Source of the DNA: CAYXRK01 sp964467615
Lineage (GTDB): Bacteria > Hydrogenedentota > Hydrogenedentia > Hydrogenedentales > GCA-2746185
Length of the DNA: 13,380 bases
NCBI GenBank assembly: GCA_964467615.1
Contig: CAYXRK010000134.1
Coordinates: 1 to 13,380 of the forward strand
Direction: 5' to 3'
Shown: positions 1 through 6,250 of the stretch, one piece after another
Position numbering within the stretch: position 1 is the stretch's first letter
How the letters are laid out: each line of letters begins with the position of its first letter
Program-made: the position numbers and the translations under genes
The notes under the pieces: model-generated
Database searches by the model: none
Seen by the model: only the letters and a program-made list of their open reading frames with translations
What the model was told of the DNA's origin: nothing

Positions 1-162
1 GAGGGCGAAGGTGAAGGAGAGGGCGAAGGAGAGGGTCCGTCTTGTGCCGCCGGAGTCGAAAGCACTACGGCCAATGGCTACGACGAATTTTCGCTCCTCC
101 TTTTCGCGATGTCGTTTGCCGCACTGTCGCGTGCGAGAAAAGCGACGATGGGCGGGGCATAG
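1..162 (+). CDS. C-terminal end of a secreted EG-repeat surface protein with a sorting-like tail (5' end outside window)
   Basis: Frame 1 is open from the first base and ends at TAG 160-162. It starts with six Glu-Gly dipeptides, then PSCAAG, a polar stretch (about residues 20-29), a hydrophobic segment FSLLLFAMSFAAL (residues 30-42), a basic cluster SRARK, and ATMGGA. A low-complexity acidic linker followed by Cys, a short hydrophobic helix and a basic patch is the usual build of C-terminal protein-sorting tails (the -CTERM families in general). I do not recognise an exact named family. The likely role is as the C-terminal anchor of a large exported or surface protein whose functional domains lie upstream of the window. 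That the linker and tail are coding is read from the sequence; anchoring is inferred. The gene ends 29 bases before an unrelated NADH dehydrogenase remnant in a different frame. Confidence 0.6.
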   Translation, partial: EGEGEGEGEGEGPSCAAGVESTTANGYDEFSLLLFAMSFAALSRARKATMGGA

Positions 163-190
163 GCGCTCGGGCCCGGACTTCGGTCACGAT

Positions 191-382
191 CGGAATGCTC
201 GCATAGGTCGGCGAGCGAAGGCCGTGGCGAACCAGGAAGTCGTCAAGCCAAGCGGATTCGCCACCTGGCTGTTCTGGCGTTCGGCCTACCTCACCAAGCT
301 GGTCAGTCCAAAGAACAAAATCAACGTCGCGATCAACTGGTTCAGCACGTCGATTTTTGGTCGCGACATCAGCAGGTTCTAA
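191..382 (+). pseudogene. C-terminal remnant of a type II NADH dehydrogenase (NDH-2)
   Basis: Frame 2 encodes a 63-residue tail ending in FGRDISRF and TAA 380-382. The segment SGFATWLFWRSAYLTKL, then a Lys/Asn-rich turn, VAINW and the FGRDISRF end, match the membrane-binding C-terminus of type II NADH:quinone oxidoreductases, especially the alternative NADH dehydrogenases known from plants and fungi and their bacterial relatives. In full-length enzymes this follows about 350-400 residues with two Rossmann folds for FAD and NADH. None of those are present: upstream in this frame the translation is unrelated and overlaps the EG-repeat gene, and no in-frame ATG precedes the homologous part. I therefore call it a broken leftover, not a gene. 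The family assignment rests on motif memory. The alternative is a chance open frame, which the length and order of matching motifs make unlikely. Confidence 0.6.
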
Positions 383-397
383 GCGCCTCAAACGAAA

Positions 398-428
398 TCG
401 CAGCAGGAGCAAGATACTCCTGCTGCGA
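398..428 (-). terminator. Hairpin terminator between converging units, best oriented for the cytochrome gene
   Basis: A perfect 12-bp stem (398-409 pairs with 417-428) encloses a 7-base loop. Read on the minus strand, the stem is followed directly by TTTCGTTT (complement of 390-397), a U-rich tail typical of a Rho-independent terminator. It lies 45 bases past the stop of the minus-strand cytochrome gene. On the plus strand no T-run follows, so termination of the left-hand genes would be weaker. Confidence 0.7.
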
Positions 429-473
429 ATCGAAATCTTGTTAGAGGCTCTAAGCGGCCTCGATCTGTAGCAC

Positions 474-1901
474 CTACAACGTCTTCAAATACTCCATCAC
501 CGCCGTCTTCTCGTCCGCGCTGAGTTCCTCGTCCGGGAATGGGTGCCCCGTCGCGGCGCTGCCCAGAGTCGCCGTGTCGTAGTAATAACGCGCCTCGCGC
601 GAGTTCAGCCCGTCAGGAACCGCGTCGAATTCCTCCACCTGCAGCCCCATGCGCTTCTGGTCGTACTCCGACGCACTGGCCCGCTTCCATACCTCTGGCC
701 GCGCGTCCACGTTGAACACGTGCCAAACCGTCGGCACCGACCCATTGTGGAAATACGGCGCGGACGCCCAAATGCCGTCCAGCGGCTGCGCGAGATAGCC
801 CTTGGATTCAAGATCCAAAAGGACCTCGCCGTTGTATTGCAGCCAGCCCGCGTTTGCCCGCTCGCGGCTCTCGCGCGAAATCGATTTCCATCGCACCGGG
901 TCCGTCCCGATTTTGTCAATCTCGACGGACTTATTCGGATACTTGCCGCCCGGCCCGTAGGTCCCGTGGCAGTCGACGCATACCCGGTTGAATGCCACCT
1001 CGCCGAGCTTTGCTAGTTCCTTGTCAATCGGGAACGGGTACTTCGGTGCTTCGAGCGATTCGATATACGCCTTGATGTGCACGAAGTTCGGCTCGAACGA
1101 ATAGAACTGCTCGTTGCTGAACAACGGCGACATCGCAAACGGCATCAGTTGCCGCGGCGTCTTCGGCGCGAACGCGTCGCAATAAATCTTCTCCTTATGC
1201 TTGAAGTTCCACCACGCCGGCGGGTTCATGTCGTGGTGCATCAGCTTCTCGGGGTGCTTCGTGTACTCCGCGCCCAGCTTCGGATCGCGCAGGCCCGCGA
1301 ACACCGATGCGAACACCACCGCGTTCGTCGTCCCCTTGTGAATGCTCAGCGGCGTCTGGAACGGCGCCTGTACATCGCCCAGCGCGTTCGGGTCCTTCCC
1401 GGTATCAATCGCGCCCAACTTACGCACGTCGGTCGCCAGCGACGTCAAATCGATCTGCGCGTTGCCCGCGCCCGGTGTCGTTTTTCCGGCGACAGTCCCG
1501 CCGTGACAAACAAAACAATTCGTAACGAGGCTGCCCTTGCCGTCGCGCGTGTACCCAAGCGGCAATCCGGTGTCGTCGTCCGTCCTCGCGTCCCAGCCGT
1601 ACCGATCGAACGTCATGCGGCGGCGTTCCTCGGGACTCGCCTTCTCCGCGATCGCCTTCAGCTCCGGCTCCCACGTCAGCCAAAGCCGATCGATGTCCGC
1701 CTCCTTCAGCACCGGCGAAGCCATCGGCTCGTGCATCAACAGGTCGTACCCCTTCTTCGCATCCGGGGCCAGCCCCATGTTGAACCGATCCGAAGTGAGG
1801 TCTCCCGCCGCGAAGACCGTCTTCATCAACAGCATGCCGCCAACTGCGGCGCAACATCCGGCAATGGCAACCGGCGCTACATAACGACCCGTGCGTTTCA
1901 T
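474..1901 (-). CDS. Exported diheme c-type cytochrome, RoxA / cytochrome c peroxidase-like
   Basis: This 475-residue protein has a signal peptide (about residues 1-32: basic MKRTGR, a hydrophobic core, then VFAAGD), so it should act in the periplasm. It carries two covalent heme c sites, CFVCH at 129-133 and CVDCH at 308-312. The segment ASAPYFHNGSVPT (379-391) is characteristic of diheme peroxidase-like and rubber-oxygenase (RoxA)-like cytochromes. PPAWWNFKHK (227-236), between the hemes, resembles the Trp-containing motif of the RoxA group. Family members either reduce peroxides or use one heme to activate oxygen for dioxygenase chemistry; which applies here cannot be read from the sequence. 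It is shorter than characterised RoxA (about 680 residues). The ATG is supported by GGGAGG (complement of 1911-1916) nine bases upstream. The gene appears monocistronic, ending at a strong hairpin. AIAGC at residues 12-16 could be read as a lipobox, but the hydrophobic region continues past it. Confidence 0.85.
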   Translation of the reverse strand: MKRTGRYVAPVAIAGCCAAVGGMLLMKTVFAAGDLTSDRFNMGLAPDAKKGYDLLMHEPMASPVLKEADIDRLWLTWEPELKAIAEKASPEERRRMTFDRYGWDARTDDDTGLPLGYTRDGKGSLVTNCFVCHGGTVAGKTTPGAGNAQIDLTSLATDVRKLGAIDTGKDPNALGDVQAPFQTPLSIHKGTTNAVVFASVFAGLRDPKLGAEYTKHPEKLMHHDMNPPAWWNFKHKEKIYCDAFAPKTPRQLMPFAMSPLFSNEQFYSFEPNFVHIKAYIESLEAPKYPFPIDKELAKLGEVAFNRVCVDCHGTYGPGGKYPNKSVEIDKIGTDPVRWKSISRESRERANAGWLQYNGEVLLDLESKGYLAQPLDGIWASAPYFHNGSVPTVWHVFNVDARPEVWKRASASEYDQKRMGLQVEEFDAVPDGLNSREARYYYDTATLGSAATGHPFPDEELSADEKTAVMEYLKTL

Positions 1902-1948
1902 CTAAAACGGCCTCCCATCTTGGCTACCCAGCCTAGCATCGATTCAAT

Positions 1949-1977
1949 ATGGTACTCCAAATGCTCAAGTTTGCCAA
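1949..1977 (-). promoter_or_regulatory. Probable sigma70-like promoter for the diheme cytochrome
   Basis: On the minus strand TTGGCA (complement of 1972-1977, 5 of 6 to the -35 consensus) is separated by 17 bases from TACCAT (complement of 1949-1954, 4 of 6 to the -10). Transcription would start near 1941, giving a leader of about 40 bases before the ATG. Prediction from consensus only. Confidence 0.4.
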
Positions 1978-2094
1978 GCTTGCGAATCTAATCCAGCGTG
2001 TCGCGAACACCCAGTCCCAAGTCCCCGCGGACGAATCCGAACGCGCCGACATTCAACGATCAAACTGGTTCACGCGAATTCGCCAGGCCCACAT

Positions 2095-2123
2095 TTGTCC
2101 CGAAATCAAGCATCCGTTACAAT
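2095..2123 (+). promoter_or_regulatory. Probable sigma70-like promoter for the GT4/GH130 operon
   Basis: TTGTCC (2095-2100, 4 of 6) and TACAAT (2118-2123, 5 of 6) are spaced by exactly 17 bases. A start near 2130 gives a leader of about 160 bases. The dyad at 2151-2162, about 20 bases past the expected start, is positioned where a repressor could bind, but a dyad this short in GC-rich DNA may be chance. Confidence 0.45.
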
Positions 2124-2291
2124 GCGTATTCACCTTCCATTCTATCAACGCGCGATCTCGCGGCATGGACGCCTTATGGGCGGTTCTTGAAAGTGGTTAA
2201 GAGCTTTCTTGCCCGATACGATCCCAATGCAGACGAGTTCGATTGACGGTCGGCAGCCGATCATGCCGAGTCGGGCGCCCGCTCAGCAGCA

Positions 2292-4580
2292 ATGGAGAGG
2301 ATCAACCTGAGCAACTCCGCCTTGCCACAACGCATCGCCTTCCTGGGCAATTACCTGCCACGGCTCTGCGGGATTGCGACGTTCACGCACGACCTTTGTG
2401 AGGCGGTGGGCGCTTCGCTTCCTGACGTGCAGTGCTATGCCGGCGCGGTGAATGATCGTGTGGAGGGCTACGAGTATCCCTCCCGCGTACGCTTCGAACT
2501 GCTGGAGAAGGACCTGGACTCCTACCGGCGGGCGGCGGATTTCCTAAACTTCAACAACGCGGACGTGCTCTGCGTGCAGCATGAGTTTGGCATTTTCGGC
2601 GGAACGGCGGGGGGCCATTTGCTGGCGCTGCTCAAAGAGGTGCGCATGCCGGTGGTGACCACGCTTCACACCATTCTGCGCGATCCAAGCATCGCGCAGC
2701 GTAAGGTCATGGACGAACTGGTGCTGCGTAGCGACCGCCTCGTGGTCATGGCCCGCAAGGGCGCGGACATTCTGCGTGAAACCTATGCGGTCCCCGACGC
2801 CAAAGTGGATCTCATTCCGCACGGCATCCCGGACATTCCTTTCACCGATTCCCGCTTCTTCAAAGCGCAGTTCGGAGTGGAAGGACGCACGGTGCTACTC
2901 ACATTTGGCTTACTGGGGCCCGGCAAGGGTATCGAACACGCGATTGAAGCGCTGCCGGAGATCGTCAGGGCCCATCCGAATGTGGTCTATCTGGTGCTGG
3001 GCGCGACGCATCCGCACCTAGTGGCCCGTGAAGGAGAGCGATACCGGCTGAGTCTCGAGCGCCTGGCCGAGTCACTCGACGTGAAGGAACACATAATCTT
3101 TTATAACCGCTTTGTTCCGATTGAAGATCTGACCGAGTTCATCGGCGCAACCGACATCTATCTGACGCCGTATCTCAACGAGGCGCAAATCACCTCCGGC
3201 ACCCTGGCCTATGTGTTCGGCGCGGGCAAAGCAGTCGTTTCGACGCCGTATTGGCACGCCCAGGAATTGCTCGCGGAGGGGCGCGGCATTCTGGTGCCAT
3301 TTGGCGACCCACGGGCGATCGCGCGGGCCGTGTGTGAGTTTCTCGACCGTCCTGAACGGATGGAGGACACGCGCAAGGAAGCCTACCGGCTCGGGCGCGA
3401 TATGATCTGGCCCGCTGTCGCGCGGCGATATCTGGAGTCCTTTCAACGCGCGCGCGCCGACCGGAAAGCCACGCCGCGCGCGGCTTTTGCCGGATGGACG
3501 CTAGCCGACCGTCCCTACGATCTGCCGCCGCTGCGGCTCGATCACATCGTGCGCATGAGTGACAACACGGGCATTTTCCAGCATGCGATCTTCAATGTGC
3601 CGAACTATCACGAAGGCTACTGCACGGATGACAACGCGAGGGCGTTCATTCTATGCAATCTACTGGATGAACTCGGCGCCATACCTCATGGGGAAGACCT
3701 CGATGGCCTGGCCACCACCTATATCGCGTTCCTCGCGGCCGCGTTGAATCGCGAGACTGGACTGTTTCGCAATTTCATGGGCCACACACGCCACTGGTTG
3801 GAGGAGGCGGGTGCTGAGGACAGTCATGGCCGGGCGCTTTGGGCCTTGGGCACGGGAGCGGCGCGCTCCCAGAATGAGGGACGGCGTAGGTTGTCGGCCC
3901 AGCTCTTCGAGCGTGGACTGGCCGCCGTGGAGTCTTTCCGATCGCCGCGCGCCTGGGCCTTCACGTTACTGGGCGTTGACGAATACTTGCGCGAGTTTCC
4001 CAGTAGCGGCCAGGCAAACGCAGTCCGCGAGAGGTTGACCTCCGCTCTAGTGGGTCTCTGGAAGAACTGCGCTACAGAAAACTGGCCCTGGTTCGAACCA
4101 AGCGCCACCTACGACAACGCCCGCCTCTGCCAGGCCCTGATACTCAGCGGTCGAACGATGCCGTGCGCGGAAGCCTTGGACATCGGACTAAAGTCCCTGC
4201 GCTGGCTAGCGTCCCTGCAAAAGACACAGGCAGGCCACTTCAGGCCCATCGGCAACAACGGCTTCTATGTTCGAGATGGCGCCCGCGCTGACTTCGATCA
4301 ACAACCGGTCGAAACCCAGGCTATGGTTTCCGCGTGCCTGGAAGCGTTCCGCGTCACGCAGGATCCCACATGGTCTCGCGAGGCCAGACGCGCCTTCGAG
4401 TGGTTCCTGGGCCGAAACGATCTCGGCCTCCCGCTGTATGATTCCAGCACGGGGGGCTGTAGCGACGGGCTGCACTTCGACCGGGTCAATGAGAACCAGG
4501 GAGCGGAGTCGTCGTTGGCCTTCCATCTTTCTCTGGCGGAGATGAATTTCGCGGCCCAACCGTTGCCCTCCGCACTATGA
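2292..4580 (+). CDS. GT4-family glycosyltransferase fused to a C-terminal helical (alpha/alpha-barrel-like) domain
   Basis: The protein has 762 residues and two parts. Residues 12-390 are a GT-B fold, family 4 glycosyltransferase. The N-terminal strand IAFLGNYLPRLCGIATF has the glycine-bearing acceptor loop; GLLGPGKGIEHAI (206-218) is the donor-domain strand and loop; and EAQITSGTLAYVFGAG (297-312), continuing to AQE (323-325), is the E-x7-E-like nucleotide-sugar region. Such enzymes transfer sugar from a nucleotide-sugar (often GDP-mannose) with retention. Residues 410-755 form a helical domain with repeated DNARAF/YDNARL-type motifs (446-452, 607-613) and NENQGAESSLAFHLSL (733-748), resembling six-hairpin sugar-binding folds; its function is unknown to me. 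No signal peptide or membrane segment is seen, so it should be cytoplasmic. An in-frame TGA at 2244-2246 with no start codon after it fixes ATG 2292 as the first possible start, although no good ribosome binding site precedes it. The stop overlaps the GH130 start. Confidence 0.85.
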   Translation: MERINLSNSALPQRIAFLGNYLPRLCGIATFTHDLCEAVGASLPDVQCYAGAVNDRVEGYEYPSRVRFELLEKDLDSYRRAADFLNFNNADVLCVQHEFGIFGGTAGGHLLALLKEVRMPVVTTLHTILRDPSIAQRKVMDELVLRSDRLVVMARKGADILRETYAVPDAKVDLIPHGIPDIPFTDSRFFKAQFGVEGRTVLLTFGLLGPGKGIEHAIEALPEIVRAHPNVVYLVLGATHPHLVAREGERYRLSLERLAESLDVKEHIIFYNRFVPIEDLTEFIGATDIYLTPYLNEAQITSGTLAYVFGAGKAVVSTPYWHAQELLAEGRGILVPFGDPRAIARAVCEFLDRPERMEDTRKEAYRLGRDMIWPAVARRYLESFQRARADRKATPRAAFAGWTLADRPYDLPPLRLDHIVRMSDNTGIFQHAIFNVPNYHEGYCTDDNARAFILCNLLDELGAIPHGEDLDGLATTYIAFLAAALNRETGLFRNFMGHTRHWLEEAGAEDSHGRALWALGTGAARSQNEGRRRLSAQLFERGLAAVESFRSPRAWAFTLLGVDEYLREFPSSGQANAVRERLTSALVGLWKNCATENWPWFEPSATYDNARLCQALILSGRTMPCAEALDIGLKSLRWLASLQKTQAGHFRPIGNNGFYVRDGARADFDQQPVETQAMVSACLEAFRVTQDPTWSREARRAFEWFLGRNDLGLPLYDSSTGGCSDGLHFDRVNENQGAESSLAFHLSLAEMNFAAQPLPSAL

Positions 4581-6034
4581 CCGCCATCCGCGTTCGCCGT
4601 CATGAGGTAACGCTCTTGCCCGAGAGCGCGCGCGTCATCATCCGTCCCTTCACACCCGGCAGCGCGCCGTTGGTCGCCGCTATCATGGGGAGGGCCCTTG
4701 CCCTGACCGAGCAGGAGGTCGAGCAAGAGTTGCAGATCGTTGAAGCTGAGTTCCGCTCGAGGCACTTCGATATCGAAGCACCTCTGCTCGCACACTTCAG
4801 GAAAGTCAGGCGCCGCGTCGCCGCTCCGCGCAACCTATCTCGCGCCCGGCAGTTGCTCATTGGCGCGCTCTTCTCCGGTGAATACGCGCTCGAGTCCGCG
4901 GCCTTATTCAATCCCTCCATCGTGCCGCATCCCGATCAGGGCGACGTGCCGCAGGGTGCTCTCCGTTTCATCATGAGCCTCCGGGCGACCGGCGAAGGCC
5001 ACATCTCGTCCGTCGAATTTCGGGTCGGCATCATCTCACGGGAAAATCGCATTAGCTTCGACCCCGTCTCCCGTTATGTCACCGTGCCCAATGTGGTCCC
5101 CAACCCCACCTACCGGAAAAAGAGCTTCGTCATTAAGTTGCACGAGATGGGTTTTGACAATGACTGCGCCGTGGCGGTCATGGCCCCGCTGAACGAAGAG
5201 TTTAGCCGCAAGGAGCTGAAACAGAGCGGGTCTCGTTTTCGGCGCGATCACCGGCCCACCACCCTCGACGTTCGGCGCACGCTCGAGTGCATCCAGTGGC
5301 TGGCCGATTCCAACTACGAACTGCGCTTCTCTTCCAAGCTCGCCCTCAGCGAGCGCATTATTTTCCCCGTCTCCGCCAACGAAAGTAACGGCATTGAAGA
5401 TGCCCGTTTTGTCCGTTTCACGGACGAGGACGGCACCGTCACGTATTTTGCCACCTACACCGCCTACAACGGGCGCCAAATTCTTCCCCAACTCATCGAG
5501 ACGCAAGATTTTCTGCACTTTCGCATGCTCACCCTGAACGGCAGCGCGGCGAAAAACAAAGGCATGGCCCTCTTTCCGCGGCGCATCCACGGCCACTACG
5601 CGATGCTCTCCCGGCAGGATGACGAGAACCTCTTCATCATGTTTTCGAACTCCCCATACCACTGGAGCGACCCCCGAACTCTGCTCCGCCCTCAAGAAGT
5701 ATGGGAGTCCGTCAAAGTAGGAAACTGCGGTTCACCGATCGAAACGGACGCCGGCTGGCTGGTCATCACCCACGGCGTCGGCCCCATGCGAAAGTACTGC
5801 ATCGGCGCCGCCCTACTGGACCTGCACGATCCCACCAAAGTCATCGGCCGCCTGTGCGAACCGCTCCTCTCACCCGAAGGAAACGAACGCGAAGGCTACG
5901 TCCCCAACGTCGTCTACAGTTGCGGCTCAATGCTCCACGGTCGAGAACTCATCCTCCCCTTTGCAATGAGCGACAAGGCCACCGCCATTGCCAGCGTATC
6001 GTTGGATGAGCTTCTCGCAGCCTTGACGCGGTAG
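4577..6034 (+). CDS. GH130-family glycoside phosphorylase/hydrolase (probably beta-mannoside-acting)
   Basis: This 485-residue protein is in family GH130, whose members phosphorolyse or, less often, hydrolyse beta-mannosides to give mannose-1-phosphate or mannose. Residues 1-110 are a mostly helical N-terminal extension; the five-bladed propeller runs from about FNPSIVPHPD (111-120) to the end. IEDARF (273-278) contains the Asp expected to be the general acid (D275). KNKGMALFPRR (326-336), GWLVITHGVG (393-402) and YVPNVVYSCG (441-450) are typical GH130 core strands. R335/R336 and H399 lie where phosphate-binding basic residues occur in phosphorylases, so phosphorolysis looks more likely than hydrolysis, but an alignment is needed. 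No signal peptide is present, so it should be cytoplasmic. The ATG sits in ATGA with the glycosyltransferase stop and has no ribosome binding site of its own, which implies translational coupling and a shared pathway. Confidence 0.85.
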   Translation: MTAIRVRRHEVTLLPESARVIIRPFTPGSAPLVAAIMGRALALTEQEVEQELQIVEAEFRSRHFDIEAPLLAHFRKVRRRVAAPRNLSRARQLLIGALFSGEYALESAALFNPSIVPHPDQGDVPQGALRFIMSLRATGEGHISSVEFRVGIISRENRISFDPVSRYVTVPNVVPNPTYRKKSFVIKLHEMGFDNDCAVAVMAPLNEEFSRKELKQSGSRFRRDHRPTTLDVRRTLECIQWLADSNYELRFSSKLALSERIIFPVSANESNGIEDARFVRFTDEDGTVTYFATYTAYNGRQILPQLIETQDFLHFRMLTLNGSAAKNKGMALFPRRIHGHYAMLSRQDDENLFIMFSNSPYHWSDPRTLLRPQEVWESVKVGNCGSPIETDAGWLVITHGVGPMRKYCIGAALLDLHDPTKVIGRLCEPLLSPEGNEREGYVPNVVYSCGSMLHGRELILPFAMSDKATAIASVSLDELLAALTR

Positions 6035-6163
6035 AGTGGGTACGTCTCTCGTCCCCCCGAAAACTCATGCCGCTTACTAAACGAGCGTAGTGACCTCAAA
6101 AATCCCCAGTTTCGATTTCGAGAATATTTCACCTATCAAATCCGGCGAAGTTGCAGACAAATC

Positions 6164-6193
6164 TTGAAACGTTCCTTGGGAAACGGATAGAAC
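6164..6193 (+). promoter_or_regulatory. Possible promoter for the TPR lipoprotein gene
   Basis: TTGAAA (6164-6169, 5 of 6) and TAGAAC (6188-6193, 4 of 6) are spaced by 18 bases in the 216-base gap after the GH130 gene. A second -10-like TATAAC at 6217-6222 lacks a matching -35. Consensus-based guess. Confidence 0.3.
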
Positions 6194-6250
6194 ATCGATG
6201 CCAGTGGCGCGTAAGATATAACTCAACCTCACATCAAGAAGGGGGCTGTC

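Larger units (their letters stand above)
1902..2291. other. Divergent intergenic region without a gene
   Basis: This 390-base gap separates the leftward cytochrome from the rightward glycan operon. It holds one promoter candidate per direction, a dyad CGCGA-N2-TCGCG at 2151-2162 and a GGGCGCCC palindrome at 2273-2280. Two short open frames (1949-2200 and 1998-2246) run through it, but they lack ribosome binding sites and recognisable protein features. I see no tRNA or other structured RNA. Confidence 0.6.

Noticed and set aside
1..36. GAGGGCGAAG-type repeats as a DNA repeat or CRISPR-like element
   Set aside because: Units are irregular at third positions but keep Glu-Gly in frame, so the repeat is at protein level. 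There are no spacers.
65..412. Minus-strand open frame over the EG-repeat end and NDH-2 remnant
   Set aside because: No protein-family features, and it would run through the hairpin at 398-428. The plus-strand readings explain the sequence better.
1949..2246. Two short plus-strand frames in the divergent intergenic region
   Set aside because: No ribosome binding site, composition unlike the neighbours, and they overlap the predicted promoters.
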